Source of the DNA: Gemmatimonadota bacterium
GTDB taxonomy: Bacteria; JAAXHH01
NCBI GenBank assembly: GCA_009837395.1
Contig: VXTP01000005.1
Span: forward strand, 107,319-171,318
Direction: 5' to 3'
Length of the DNA: 64,000 bases
The notes beneath the pieces were generated by a model that was given only the letters and a program-made list of their open reading frames with translations, had not been told where the DNA came from and ran no database searches. This document shows, in pieces, positions 16,229 to 26,451 of the stretch. Within the stretch, counting starts at the first letter, position 1, and every line of letters starts with the position of its first letter. The position numbers were made by a program, and so were the translations under genes.

Positions 16229-17296
16229 ATGTCCGCCGAAGACCACCTCGTTTCGCTGCTCCAGGAACTCGTTTACGCCCGGGGGCCATCCGGCCAGGAA
16301 GACGAGGTGCGGGCGGTCTGCGAACGGGAACTGCAGTCCCTGTGCGACGAGACCCGGGTCGACGCCGCCGGCAACGTCATCGGCCTGCTGAAGGGCGCCT
16401 CGCCGGACGCCCCGGTGATCCGCGTGATGGCCCACCTGGACGAACTGGCCATGGTCGTCAAGCGCGTCAACGAGGACGGCACGCTCCGGGTCAATCCCCT
16501 CGGGGGCATCTATCCCGCCAATTTCGGGCAGGGCCCCGTGGAAATCCTTGCGGACAGCGACATCGTTCCGGGCGTCCTGTCCGTCGGCCCGCAGCACACG
16601 ACGGCCGACTCCGCGCGGATCTGGGAAACCAAGGCCAGGGGCGGGAACGTGGCCATGGACTGGAAGCACGTGTACGTCTTCACGCGCATGACGGCGGCGC
16701 AGCTCAAGGAGGCGGGGGTCCATGCCGGTACGCGCGTCGTCATCGCCCAATCGCGGCGCGCTTTCTGGGAAATCGAAGACTGCATCGGCGGGTATTTCAT
16801 GGACAACCGGGCGGCCATCGCCATCGCCATTGGCGCGGCCGTGAGCATGAGGGACCACGGCGTCCGGCCCGCGGGCGATGCCTACCTGGTGATGACCACC
16901 TGCGAGGAGATCGGCGGCCACGGCGCCGCCTATGCCGCGCGGTCCCTGCCCGGCGAGGTATCCCTGGCCGTGGATTCCGGCCCGGCCTGCGAGGAATACG
17001 GCGTGGCGCTCTCCGACGAACCCATCGTGGTCTACGGCGACGGAGGGGGACTCTACGACAAGGCCGTCGCGGACCGCCTGCTGGCGTGCGGACGGGCGTT
17101 GGACATGGACCCCCAGTGCGCGTACTGGCAGAGCTACGCCTCGGACGCCACCATGGCCAAGTCCATGGGGCAGACGCCCCAGGCCGGCCTGCTGTGCATC
17201 CCCACGGAGAACACCCACGGTTTCGAGATCATACCCCGCAACAGTCTGGTCCGGTGCGCCGCCCTGCTGGCGGCCTACCTGGAAAAACCGGAGTAA
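16229..17296 (+). CDS. M42-family metallopeptidase
   Basis: 355 residues, normal length. Dinuclear zinc ligands are visible in order: AHLDE, MDNRAA, CEEIGGHGA with the catalytic Glu pair, VDSGPA, and the C-terminal TENTHGFE. AAGGAGC sits 8 bases upstream of the ATG. M42 enzymes are cytoplasmic aminopeptidases that form large tetrahedral assemblies; several were misnamed endoglucanases. It is followed 22 bases later by an enolase-superfamily enzyme on the same strand. Confidence 0.9.
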   Translation: MSAEDHLVSLLQELVYARGPSGQEDEVRAVCERELQSLCDETRVDAAGNVIGLLKGASPDAPVIRVMAHLDELAMVVKRVNEDGTLRVNPLGGIYPANFGQGPVEILADSDIVPGVLSVGPQHTTADSARIWETKARGGNVAMDWKHVYVFTRMTAAQLKEAGVHAGTRVVIAQSRRAFWEIEDCIGGYFMDNRAAIAIAIGAAVSMRDHGVRPAGDAYLVMTTCEEIGGHGAAYAARSLPGEVSLAVDSGPACEEYGVALSDEPIVVYGDGGGLYDKAVADRLLACGRALDMDPQCAYWQSYASDATMAKSMGQTPQAGLLCIPTENTHGFEIIPRNSLVRCAALLAAYLEKPE

Positions 17297-17318
17297 CCGA
17301 GAGGAGCTTAGCATCTAC

Positions 17319-18584
17319 ATGCCCCTGAAAGTCACCAACGTGGAACGCTTCACCGTCACCGTGCCGTTCACGCAGGGACAGCGGCCCATGGCGGAGCGGA
17401 CGGTGTACAACTGGTCCGTGTTCGAACTGTGCAAGGTCACCACCGACGCCGGCCTCGTGGGCTGGGGCGAGACCATCGTCCACTACATCCACTCAAGGGT
17501 GACCGACCAGAGCGTGCAGCGCGTCATGGGAAAGAGCCCGGCGGACTTCATGCAGGACGATACGATCGGCGCCGGACTGCAGATGGCCCTCTACGACGTG
17601 GTGGGCAAGGCGCTCGAGGTCCCCTGTCACAAGCTCCTGGGCAGCAAGGTGCGGGACTGGGTGCCCATATCCTGGTGGTCCAACGAGGGACCGCCGGACG
17701 ACTGGGTCCGCCAGGTGCGGGACGCCGTGGATAACGGGTACACGACCATCAAGCTGAAACAACGGCCCTGGCACGACATCCACGAACAGATGACGGAAAT
17801 CGACGCCAACGTGCCGCGCCACTTCCGGGTGGACCTCGACGCCAACGGCTCCATGCACAACGCCGCGGCGGCCATGCCCGTCATGCGCGGCCTGGAGGGG
17901 TTCGAAATCGTGGCCATGTTCGAGACGCCCATACCGCAGCCCGACATCCTGGGGAACCGCCAGTTGCGGCAGGTCATCAGCCGTCCCATCGCCATGCATT
18001 TCGGTTCGCCGCCCTACATCACCGCGATCCGCGAGGCGATCTGCGACGGTTTCGTCGTCAGCGGCGGCGCCACCCGGGTGAAGTACCAGGGCATCCTCAG
18101 CGCGGAGGCCAACATGCCCTTCTGGCTCCAGATGGTCGGCAACGGACTCACCACCACCTGGGCTGCCCATCTCGGCGCCGTGCTCACCCATGCCACCTGG
18201 CCCGCCATCACCTGCATCAACCTATACCGCCACCACCTGCTAAAAACCCCCATCGAGGTCGTGGGCGGCTTCCACCGCGTCCCCGACGGCCCCGGGCTGG
18301 GTGTCGAAGTGGACGAAGAGGCCATGCACGGCTTCCTCGTCCCCGATGACGTGATGAGGCCCTTTCTCGACCGGGACGAACCCTACGACTTTCCGCGCCC
18401 ACGCTTCATCCGCACGGCGGTGTTTCCCGACGGGCATCGCGTCCATTTCGGGAATATCCGCCATGGCTGGGAGCTGGAGGCCTATACGCCCGGCATCCGA
18501 ACCGAATACTGGCGGGAGGACGGCACCGCGGAGTTCGAGGACCTGTGGCGCCGCACCCGGGAGTCGCCGGTTACCGAGCATTGA
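17319..18584 (+). CDS. Enolase-superfamily dehydratase-like enzyme
   Basis: 421 residues from the ATG at 17319 (MPLKVTNVERFTV); GAGGAG lies 12 bases upstream, and the open frame further upstream is only an alternate frame of the peptidase gene. Barrel motifs: KxK in TTIKLKQRPW, metal-ligand Asp in RVDLDANGSM, Glu in MFETPIPQPD. The position of the third metal ligand reads RPIAMHFGSPP, without an obvious Asp or Glu, so catalysis may differ from classic family members. The C-terminal 110 residues extend past the barrel. The next gene, an SDR, begins 90 bases later. Confidence 0.8.
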   Translation: MPLKVTNVERFTVTVPFTQGQRPMAERTVYNWSVFELCKVTTDAGLVGWGETIVHYIHSRVTDQSVQRVMGKSPADFMQDDTIGAGLQMALYDVVGKALEVPCHKLLGSKVRDWVPISWWSNEGPPDDWVRQVRDAVDNGYTTIKLKQRPWHDIHEQMTEIDANVPRHFRVDLDANGSMHNAAAAMPVMRGLEGFEIVAMFETPIPQPDILGNRQLRQVISRPIAMHFGSPPYITAIREAICDGFVVSGGATRVKYQGILSAEANMPFWLQMVGNGLTTTWAAHLGAVLTHATWPAITCINLYRHHLLKTPIEVVGGFHRVPDGPGLGVEVDEEAMHGFLVPDDVMRPFLDRDEPYDFPRPRFIRTAVFPDGHRVHFGNIRHGWELEAYTPGIRTEYWREDGTAEFEDLWRRTRESPVTEH

Positions 18585-18674
18585 CGCGGATACCGGGGCA
18601 CGCGTCAATTGCGCGACACGGCCCGAATTCCGCGACACAGCCCGAATTCAGCGACTTAGCAACGGAGCAGAACC

Positions 18675-19424
18675 ATGAGACTGGCAGACAAGACGGCGAT
18701 CGTAACCGGCGCGGCCTCGGGCATCGGACGGGGCACTGCGGAGAGGATGGCGCGGGAAGGCGCCCGGGTCGTGGCCGTGGACATCAACGAAGTGGGGCTG
18801 GAACAGACGGTCGAATCGATCCGCCGGGATGGCTGGACGGCCACGGCCTGCGTCGCCGACGTGGGCCGGGACGAACAGGTTCGAAACATGGTCAAATGCG
18901 CGGTCGACACTTACGGCGGACTGCAGATCCTGCACAACAACGCGTATTGGCACGCGCCCGGACCGGTGTGCGATCTGGCGGAAGCCGATTGGGACCGGAC
19001 GCTCGACGTGTGCCTGAAAGCGATCTACCTGGGGTGCAGGCACGCCATTCCGGTCATGCGGGAATCCGGCGGGGGCGCCGTCGTCAACACGGCGTCGGTG
19101 CACAGCGTCGCCGGGTTCCGGGATTACGCCGCCTACGACGCGGCCAAGGGCGGCGTCATCGGGATCACGCGGGCCGTCGCCGTGGACTACGGTCCGGAAA
19201 TCCGCAGCAACGCCGTGCTGCCCGGCGCCATACTGACGAATGCCTGGGACGGCCTCGACGAGTCGATACGCAAGCCCTACATCGAACGGCCGCCCATGAA
19301 GCGGCTGGGTCTGCCGGAAGACATCGCGTCCGCGGTGGTGTTTCTCGCGTCCGACGAGGCGTCCTTCATCACCGGCGCCAGCCTGGTGGTCGACGGCGGG
19401 CTGACCATCGTCGGGGACGCCTAG
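18675..19424 (+). CDS. Short-chain dehydrogenase/reductase
   Basis: 249 residues. The Rossmann glycine motif is TGAASGIGRG (residues 10-19), the NNAYWHAPG segment replaces the usual NNAG, the catalytic Ser is in NTASVHS and the Tyr/Lys pair in AAYDAAKGG. The C-terminus (FITGASLVVDGGLTIVG) is classical. It oxidises or reduces a hydroxyl or ketone with NAD(P)H; position after an enolase-superfamily enzyme suggests a sugar-acid pathway. CGGAGC precedes the ATG. Confidence 0.93.
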   Translation: MRLADKTAIVTGAASGIGRGTAERMAREGARVVAVDINEVGLEQTVESIRRDGWTATACVADVGRDEQVRNMVKCAVDTYGGLQILHNNAYWHAPGPVCDLAEADWDRTLDVCLKAIYLGCRHAIPVMRESGGGAVVNTASVHSVAGFRDYAAYDAAKGGVIGITRAVAVDYGPEIRSNAVLPGAILTNAWDGLDESIRKPYIERPPMKRLGLPEDIASAVVFLASDEASFITGASLVVDGGLTIVGDA

Positions 19425-19580
19425 CGATTCCGGCTTGGACGCGCAGTATTTCAGGCGGGGACACGCAGCATCGCGCACTTTTCTGCAAGAATCGCGTGAA
19501 CCGATCCGACTGATTCGTAAAATGCGAAGTGTCAGGAACGGCGTTGTTCCCTGTGATCAAGCCACCACTTTCCGAAAAAA

Positions 19581-20963
19581 ATGAGCGTTTCCGATACATC
19601 GAAACCTTCGGCCCAGGATACGGTACCCGCCTTCCATTCCTCTTCGGGAAGCGTGAACCAGGTGTGGCTGCTGGCCTATCCGATCATCCTGGCCAACATG
19701 TCCGAAACGCTGCTGGGCGTGGTCGACACGTACATGGTCGGCCAACTGGGTGTGGCCGAAATCGGCGCCGTGGGCCTGGGATCCATGCTCGCCTGGCTTT
19801 TCTACCTTCCGTTCCTGGGGCTGGCGATGGGGTTGAACACCTTCGTCGCCCAGAGCTACGGCGCGGGCAAACGGAAGGACTGCGGGTACATGACGTGGCA
19901 GGGGGTGTACATGGCCGTTGCCAGCGGCGTGCTGATCCTGCTTGTCATCCCCTTCGTACCCATGTTGTTCGACCTCGCGGGGCCCTCCGCCGAAGTGCGG
20001 CGCCTGGGGATCACCTACCTGCAGTGGCGGCTGATCGACGGTCCGGCCTTCATGGTCGCCATGACCGCGGCCAGTTTCTTCCGCGGGATCGGCGATACGA
20101 AGACGCCGATGAAGATCGGCATCACCATCAACATCATCAACGTCATCCTGAACTACGGGCTGATCTACGGACACTTCGGCCTGCCCCGCCTCGAGGTACA
20201 GGGATCGGCCATGGGATCGGCGCTGGCCGGCATACTTGGCGGGGGAATTTACCTCGTCCTTTACCTGTCCCGGCGGCTTCGTCCCTACGACAACCGGAAC
20301 GTGCCGCGGCCCCGGTGGCTGGACCAGGTCCGGCTCTTGAAAGTCGGCGCCCCGATCGGCCTGCAACGGTTTCTCGACATCGGCAGCTTCGTCATCTTCG
20401 CCGCCATCATCGGAAGGCTCGGGAACGCCCAACTGGCCGCGAACCAGATCGCCATCCAGCTGATGTCCATCTCCTACATGATCGGCCTGGGCATCGGCAT
20501 GGCCGCCGCCACCCTCGTGGGGCAGTACATCGGGGCCAAACGTATCGCGCTTGCCGAACGCAGCGCCTACAGCGCCCTGAAACTGGCGATGGGCATCATG
20601 GTCTTTGTCGGCCTGGCATTCCTGCTGTTTCCCGAACCGCTGGTCAGCCTGTTCAACGACGATCCCGACGTCATCCGCTACGGCAGACAGGGACTTCTGT
20701 ACGCGGCGCTGTTCCAGGCCTTCGACGCCCTTGCGGTCATATTCATCGGCGCCCTGCGCGGCGCCGGCGACACCCGGTGGTCCGCCGTGGCCGCTTTCAT
20801 CGGCGCCTGGGTGATCTTCCTTCCCATGACCTACCTGCTCGCCTTCACCCTGGAACTGGACTTCTGGGGCGCCTGGCTGAGCGCGACCATCTACATCTGC
20901 CTGCTCGGCATCGCGTGCGTCTACCGGTTCCGGCAGGGCGCCTGGAAGAAGATGGTCATCTAG
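19581..20963 (+). CDS. MATE-family efflux transporter
   Basis: 460 residues with twelve membrane helices in two related halves, opening with VWLLAYPIILANMSETLLGVVDTYMVGQLG and showing the family elements MGLNTFVAQSYGAGK and, in the second half, MAAATLVGQYIGAKR. The N-terminus before the first helix is soluble and Ser-rich. MATE proteins export organic cations or drugs in exchange for H+ or Na+. The NhaA antiporter about 1.2 kb downstream would be compatible with Na+ cycling, which is inference. Confidence 0.92.
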   Translation: MSVSDTSKPSAQDTVPAFHSSSGSVNQVWLLAYPIILANMSETLLGVVDTYMVGQLGVAEIGAVGLGSMLAWLFYLPFLGLAMGLNTFVAQSYGAGKRKDCGYMTWQGVYMAVASGVLILLVIPFVPMLFDLAGPSAEVRRLGITYLQWRLIDGPAFMVAMTAASFFRGIGDTKTPMKIGITINIINVILNYGLIYGHFGLPRLEVQGSAMGSALAGILGGGIYLVLYLSRRLRPYDNRNVPRPRWLDQVRLLKVGAPIGLQRFLDIGSFVIFAAIIGRLGNAQLAANQIAIQLMSISYMIGLGIGMAAATLVGQYIGAKRIALAERSAYSALKLAMGIMVFVGLAFLLFPEPLVSLFNDDPDVIRYGRQGLLYAALFQAFDALAVIFIGALRGAGDTRWSAVAAFIGAWVIFLPMTYLLAFTLELDFWGAWLSATIYICLLGIACVYRFRQGAWKKMVI

Positions 20964-21039
20964 CGTGGTGTTTATCATCGAATACGGGGCGATTATCATC
21001 GAACGCAGGTCGTTTTCCAACAAGAGAATGGAGTACTGA

Positions 21040-22098
21040 GTGTCCAATAAAAAGAAATGCCTGATGATCGGCGCCGGCGGCATGGCCGGCGCATGGATAC
21101 GCCGTTTCTATCCCCGGTTCAACGACCGGCACGAGATTGTCGCCCTGGTGGATATCAATGTGGATATCCTCCACGATTCCGGGGATTTCCTGGGGCTTCC
21201 ACGGAGCCGCCGGTACACGGACATGGCCGCCGCCTTCGGAGAGGTGGACGCGGACTACTGCACCATCGTGATCCCGCCGGCCGTCCATCGGGACGCCGTA
21301 ATGCTGGCGGTGGAACACAGGCTGGACATCCTGAGTGAAAAACCGATTGCCGACACGTGGCCCGCATGCGTAGATATATACAGGGCGGTCACGGAAGCCG
21401 GCCTGAAGATGCACGTGATTCAGAACTACCGCTATTCCAGCCGCATGCTGACCATGCGGAAGGCACTGCGGGACGGAGAACTGGGACGAATCAACCACAT
21501 CCAGGGCCGCTTCGCCGCGGACTACCGGAAGCACGGCGCCTGGGGTGCCTTCCGCTACGAAATACCGCACACCCTGCTCGTGGAAGGCGCCGTGCATCAC
21601 TTTGACATGATGCGGAATCTCTCGGGGGGAGACTGCAAGACGATCGCCGGTTGGGAGTGGAACCGGCCGTGGAGCACCTTCCAGGGGGATTGCTGTGCCA
21701 TGTACGTGATGGACATGACCAACGGGGTGAAGGCGGCCTACGAGGGTTCGTGCCTGGGTGCCGCCGAGCAGAACAGCTGGCACCAGGAGTACTACCGGGC
21801 CGAATGCGAAGAAGGCGCCGTCGCCATCGGAAGCGACGGGGTCACGCGCATGTACCGGCACACGCCCGGCAAGGGGATGCGCGTCGAAGACGTCAGCCCG
21901 GTCGTTCCGGAATACGACGGGCACCAGTGGCAGATCAACGAGTTCCTGGACTGGATCGACGGCGGACCCGCGCCGGATACGCGCCTCGAACACAACATCC
22001 GGAGCGTGGCCATGGTCTTCGCCGCCATCGAGGCCTCCCGCAGCAGCCGGTCCGTCGACGTGGAGGAGATGGTCGGGCGGGTGACGGATGGAGCCTGA
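21040..22098 (+). CDS. Gfo/Idh/MocA-family oxidoreductase
   Basis: 352 residues from a GTG at 21040 with GGAG 6 bases upstream. The N-terminal Rossmann fold has MIGAGGMAGAW and the conserved LSEKPIADTW, whose Lys contacts cofactor. The C-terminal alpha/beta domain includes QNYRYSSRM and the histidine-containing LLVEGAVHHFDMMR. Family members act on sugars, inositols or imino acids with NAD(P). Located between the MATE and NhaA genes on the same strand. Confidence 0.9.
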   Translation: MSNKKKCLMIGAGGMAGAWIRRFYPRFNDRHEIVALVDINVDILHDSGDFLGLPRSRRYTDMAAAFGEVDADYCTIVIPPAVHRDAVMLAVEHRLDILSEKPIADTWPACVDIYRAVTEAGLKMHVIQNYRYSSRMLTMRKALRDGELGRINHIQGRFAADYRKHGAWGAFRYEIPHTLLVEGAVHHFDMMRNLSGGDCKTIAGWEWNRPWSTFQGDCCAMYVMDMTNGVKAAYEGSCLGAAEQNSWHQEYYRAECEEGAVAIGSDGVTRMYRHTPGKGMRVEDVSPVVPEYDGHQWQINEFLDWIDGGPAPDTRLEHNIRSVAMVFAAIEASRSSRSVDVEEMVGRVTDGA

Positions 22099-22146
22099 AG
22101 AGCGGATGGAAAGCGCAGCCTTAAGGAGGTACGGGTAACACAGCTT

Positions 22147-23373
22147 ATGTCGAACCAGAAACTACCGTTCATCGACGCCTTTTTACGCCTGGAATCCGCC
22201 AGCGGCATCCTCCTGATGCTCGCGACCGCGCTGGCACTGATTTTCGCGAACTCGTTCCTGGAGCCGCTCTACCACTTCCTGCTGAATATCCCGATTCAGA
22301 TTCACATCGCCGCGCTGGATATCCACAAGCCGCTGCAGCTCTGGATCAACGACGGCCTGATGGCCATCTTCTTCTTCCTCGTCGGCCTAGAACTGAAGCG
22401 CGAATTCCTCGAAGGCGAGCTGTCGGACCGGCGGAACATCGTCCTGCCCGGCGTGGGCGCCGCCGGCGGCATGATCGTCCCCGCGCTGATCTATTTCCTC
22501 TTCAACAGCGGCGATCCTGAAGCGTTGCGGGGCTGGGCCGTCCCGGTGGCCACGGATATCGCCTTCGCCCTCGGCGTGCTGGCCCTCCTGGGCTCCCGCG
22601 TGCCCATTTCGATCAAGGTCTTCCTCACCTCCCTGGCCATACTGGACGACATCGGGGCCATCGCGATCATCGCGGTGTTCTACGCGGCGGAAATATCGGT
22701 ACCGGCCCTGCTGGTAGCCGCGGGCTGCGTACTGGTGCTGTTCTTTCTGAACAACCGGAACTGGGTCTCCCACAGTTCCTACATGATGGTCGGCGTAGTC
22801 CTGTGGATCGCCCTGGTGAAGTCCGGCGTGCATGCGACGCTGGCGGGCGTGATCCTGGCCGTATTCATTCCCATGCGGTCCAGGACCGACCCCGACGTCT
22901 CGCCGCTCAAGATCCTGGAGCACGATCTGCATACGGTCGTCGCCTTCGTCATCCTGCCCGTGTTCGCTTTCGCCAACGCCGGGATCAGTTTCGAGGGCAT
23001 GACGCTCGACCAGGTCCTTCACAACGTTCCCGTCGGTGTGGCGCTGGGCCTGTTCCTGGGTAAGCAGATCGGTATCTTCGGCCTCTGCTGGATGTTTGTC
23101 AGACTCAAATGGGCCAGCCTGCCCACGGGCATGACCTGGACGAGCATTTACGGCGCCAGCGCCCTGTGTGGCATCGGGTTTACCATGAGCCTCTTCATCG
23201 GGTCGCTGGCCTTCGCGGAGATCGACACGTACGGGTTATTCGACGAAAGACTGGGGATCATGGCCGGTTCATTGCTGTCCGGCGTGCTGGGCTACATCGT
23301 CCTGCGAAACTGCCTGCCGCCAGCGGAGAAGAAGATCGAGCCCGTCGAGGAAGAGGCCCAGAAGGTGGTGTGA
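22147..23373 (+). CDS. nhaA: Na+/H+ antiporter NhaA
   Basis: 408 residues, slightly longer than E. coli NhaA. Eleven to twelve helices; signature parts are GLMAIFFFLVGLELKREFLEGEL, VPVATDIAFALGVLALLG and the ion-binding Asp pair in LTSLAILDDIGAIAIIA. The C-terminal helices include CGIGFTMSLFIGSLAF. AAGGAGG lies 14 bases upstream of the ATG. It exchanges cytoplasmic Na+ for periplasmic H+, and its presence fits a saline or alkaline habitat. The gene ends 15 bases from a convergent gene. Confidence 0.96.
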   Translation: MSNQKLPFIDAFLRLESASGILLMLATALALIFANSFLEPLYHFLLNIPIQIHIAALDIHKPLQLWINDGLMAIFFFLVGLELKREFLEGELSDRRNIVLPGVGAAGGMIVPALIYFLFNSGDPEALRGWAVPVATDIAFALGVLALLGSRVPISIKVFLTSLAILDDIGAIAIIAVFYAAEISVPALLVAAGCVLVLFFLNNRNWVSHSSYMMVGVVLWIALVKSGVHATLAGVILAVFIPMRSRTDPDVSPLKILEHDLHTVVAFVILPVFAFANAGISFEGMTLDQVLHNVPVGVALGLFLGKQIGIFGLCWMFVRLKWASLPTGMTWTSIYGASALCGIGFTMSLFIGSLAFAEIDTYGLFDERLGIMAGSLLSGVLGYIVLRNCLPPAEKKIEPVEEEAQKVV

Positions 23374-23388
23374 GGTGAACGCAGGATT

Positions 23389-24543
<1,155 letters not shown>

Positions 24544-24756
24544 GGCGAGGTGTCCTCGGAAACGAATCGAGTGGTTGTTGTGTTGTCGTACGGACCGATG
24601 CAGAAACAGTGTGATAAGGATCGAGGAATATGCGGGTGTCTTGACTAAGGTAAATAGGGGTAAGAGGGGGTCAAGTTGTATCAGAACTTCCCGTAGGGGA
24701 TACATTTCACATGGTTCTGTGCTTTACCACACCGGACCTTACGATAACCCTCGGCA

Positions 24757-24792
24757 TTAACGCTTGACGTTAATAACATGTGACGTTATTAT
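24757..24792 (+). promoter_or_regulatory. Promoter and palindromic operator of the higBA locus
   Basis: Two overlapping inverted repeats: TTAACG (24757-24762) with CGTTAA (24768-24773), and AATAAC (24772-24777) with GTTATT (24785-24790). A minus-35 TTGACG (24764-24769) and minus-10 TATTAT (24787-24792) are separated by 17 bases inside them, the usual layout for autorepression by the antitoxin. The implied transcript start lies at or just past the remnant toxin's ATG, so the toxin remnant may no longer be translated from it. Confidence 0.55.
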
Positions 24793-24793
24793 A

Positions 24794-24910
24794 ATGATCA
24801 TATCGTTCAAAGACCGTGAGACCGAAAGAGTTTTCCGGCGTGTAAAGTCTCGTAAGTTTACTGGTACTTTGGCTCGTGCCGCCGAAGTCGAACTTGTAGA
24901 TTTTCATTAG
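24794..24910 (+). pseudogene. higB: Internally deleted HigB toxin remnant (38 codons)
   Basis: The frame begins MIISFKDRETERVFRRVKSR, matching the start of RelE-fold HigB toxins (SFKDxETExxF...RSRKF), and ends AEVELVDFH, matching their invariant C-terminus (VEIVDYH). The intervening 50-odd residues that form the catalytic sheet are absent, yet the frame is preserved to a stop 9 bases before the antitoxin start. Intact HigB is about 90-95 residues. The remnant cannot be an active mRNA interferase. Family resemblance is from memory of HigB sequences, not a search. Confidence 0.7.
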
Positions 24911-24919
24911 GAGTTTCAC

Positions 24920-25225
24920 ATGCCTGCTGCCATTATGCCCCCTATTCATCCCGGTGAGATCCTCAAGGAAGAATTCCTCGAACCACTAGGTCTGAGTCAG
25001 TATCGTGTTGCCGTGGATATATCCGTTTCCCCGCGCCGTATAAACGAGATCGTGCACGGCAAACGTGCCATTTCGGCCGACACGGCGCTACGGCTGGCGC
25101 GTTATTTCGGCACTACGGATCGATTCTGGCTGAATCTGCAGACCCACTATGACCTGGAGTTGCAAAGGGATCGGCTGGGAGAACGATTGGAGACGGAAGT
25201 ACGCGTGCTGAACCGATCGAACTGA
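24920..25225 (+). CDS. higA: HigA-type antitoxin (XRE family)
   Basis: 101 residues. IHPGEILKEEFLEPLGLSQ is the hallmark N-terminus of HigA, followed by the helix-turn-helix (YRVAVDISVSPRRINEIVHG), the KRAISADTALRLARYFGTT segment and the C-terminal WLNLQTHYDLE. AGGAG lies 5 bases upstream of the ATG. HigA binds HigB and represses the operon through palindromes such as those at 24757-24790. Its toxin is reduced to a 38-codon remnant, so this is a functional-looking antitoxin without its local partner. Confidence 0.92.
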   Translation: MPAAIMPPIHPGEILKEEFLEPLGLSQYRVAVDISVSPRRINEIVHGKRAISADTALRLARYFGTTDRFWLNLQTHYDLELQRDRLGERLETEVRVLNRSN

Positions 25226-25240
25226 AAGCGTGCAGATCCC

Positions 25241-26232
25241 ATGTCCCAGCTTCCCGCATTCCTTCCCGGGCTACTCGCCGAGGTCGGGCAAAGCCGTAGT
25301 TCCATCCAATCGGTCGAACCGCTCAATACCGGCGTAACCAACCGAACCTCCCTTGTAAGGCTTCAGGACGACACACGCTACATCCTCCGTGAATATGAAT
25401 GGCCTTACGATACAGATGACGACCTTCAAAGGGTCGAAAAAGAACTGTATTTGCACGACCTGCTGCTGAAGCATGACGTACCCGTTCCGGCCATTGTCGC
25501 CCATCACGATGAGGAAAGCGGACGCGCTGTGTTGATGGAGTTCAAGCCGGGGCAACTACTCGGGAATATGGTCGGCAGCTTGACCGATGGACAGCGCGCT
25601 CAAACCTGGCGGGACGTCGGCGCCGCGTTACGAAAAGTGCATTCCATCCAGCTTCCCGATCATTGCGCGGGATTGATCGTCGGAGAACGCATTCAGCCTT
25701 TTGCAGCAGGACCAGGGGTGACTTTCATTACCACCAGGCCGTGCGGCATGCGGAGAGTCTGCTGAAGCGGATACCGGAACTTCGTTTCGACCTGTCGTCG
25801 ATGAAACGCGTTTTGAAGCATGCAATACCCCCGCTGAATGAAAGACCCCTGGTCCTGCTGCACAACGATCCCCATCCCTGGAACGTGCTGGTTCACGAGG
25901 TAGAGGGCCAATGGAGGTGCTCCGCCTGGCTCGACTGGGAGTACGCCTGGTCCGGCGATTCGACCTGGGACCTGGCCAGGCTTGAAATCTTCCGGTTGAA
26001 GCCGATCGGCCCCACACCGGCCGCTTTCTATGAAGGATACGGCAATACCCCGAAAGATCCTGAATGGACGATCTACGAACTCTCCATCTATCTCTGGATG
26101 GCCGACCAGTACCTGGATGGCGAGGTGGATGAGCAGCGGGTACTCATGCCCACCTACAAGGCAGCGATGCGGTACCTGGAAAGGATCGACGAGGTGGTGG
26201 AAAAGATCGGTCGGGCGGTCGGAATGGCCTGA
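25241..26232 (+). pseudogene. Aminoglycoside phosphotransferase-like kinase, frameshifted
   Basis: Two overlapping frames make one APH-family protein of about 330 residues. The first (25241 onward) gives the N-lobe: LNTGVTNRTSLVRL, YILREYEWPYD and GRAVLMEFKPGQLLG. The second carries the catalytic lobe: RPLVLLHNDPHPWNVLVH (Brenner HxDxxxxN motif) and AWLDWEYAWSGD (Mg-binding Asp). The frames join at a GGGG run, 25715-25718; one extra G would read GPGGDFHYHQ continuously. Either a genuine inactivating deletion or a homopolymer error. Substrate may be an antibiotic, choline or another small alcohol. It starts 15 bases after higA. Confidence 0.8.
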
Positions 26233-26260
26233 TTATCTATTCTGCTGGAAACAAAGCAAA

Positions 26261-26323
26261 GCCTCGACCACTTGAAAGCGGTGGCGGAATCGCATGGACT
26301 TCACCACCGCTTTCGGCCGAGGC
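26261..26323. repeat. Long imperfect inverted repeat after the kinase pseudogene
   Basis: GAAAGCGGTGG (26274-26284) pairs perfectly with CCACCGCTTTC (26304-26314), and outside it GCCTCG (26261-26266) pairs with CGAGGC (26318-26323). The structure lies just downstream of the kinase on the plus strand, without a T-run. It may act as a terminator or mark a mobile-element end. A plus-strand frame from 26232 to 26410 ending WLESQILVEFVSDEIRNLAP crosses it but has no normal start, and may be a gene relic. Confidence 0.5.
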
Positions 26324-26451
26324 TAGGCGGACCGCTATACGAAGTCTGGCTGGAATCCCAGATCCTGGTAGAGTTCGTGTCCGACGAGATCAGAAACCTG
26401 GCGCCCTGACGTTAAGCTTCGCGTCGTGGTTTCTACGTCAATTCCTGCTCA

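Noticed and set aside
16932..17318. N-terminal extension of the enolase-superfamily enzyme into the M42 gene
   Set aside because: That stretch is an alternate frame of the peptidase; the family-like N-terminus begins at the ATG at 17319.
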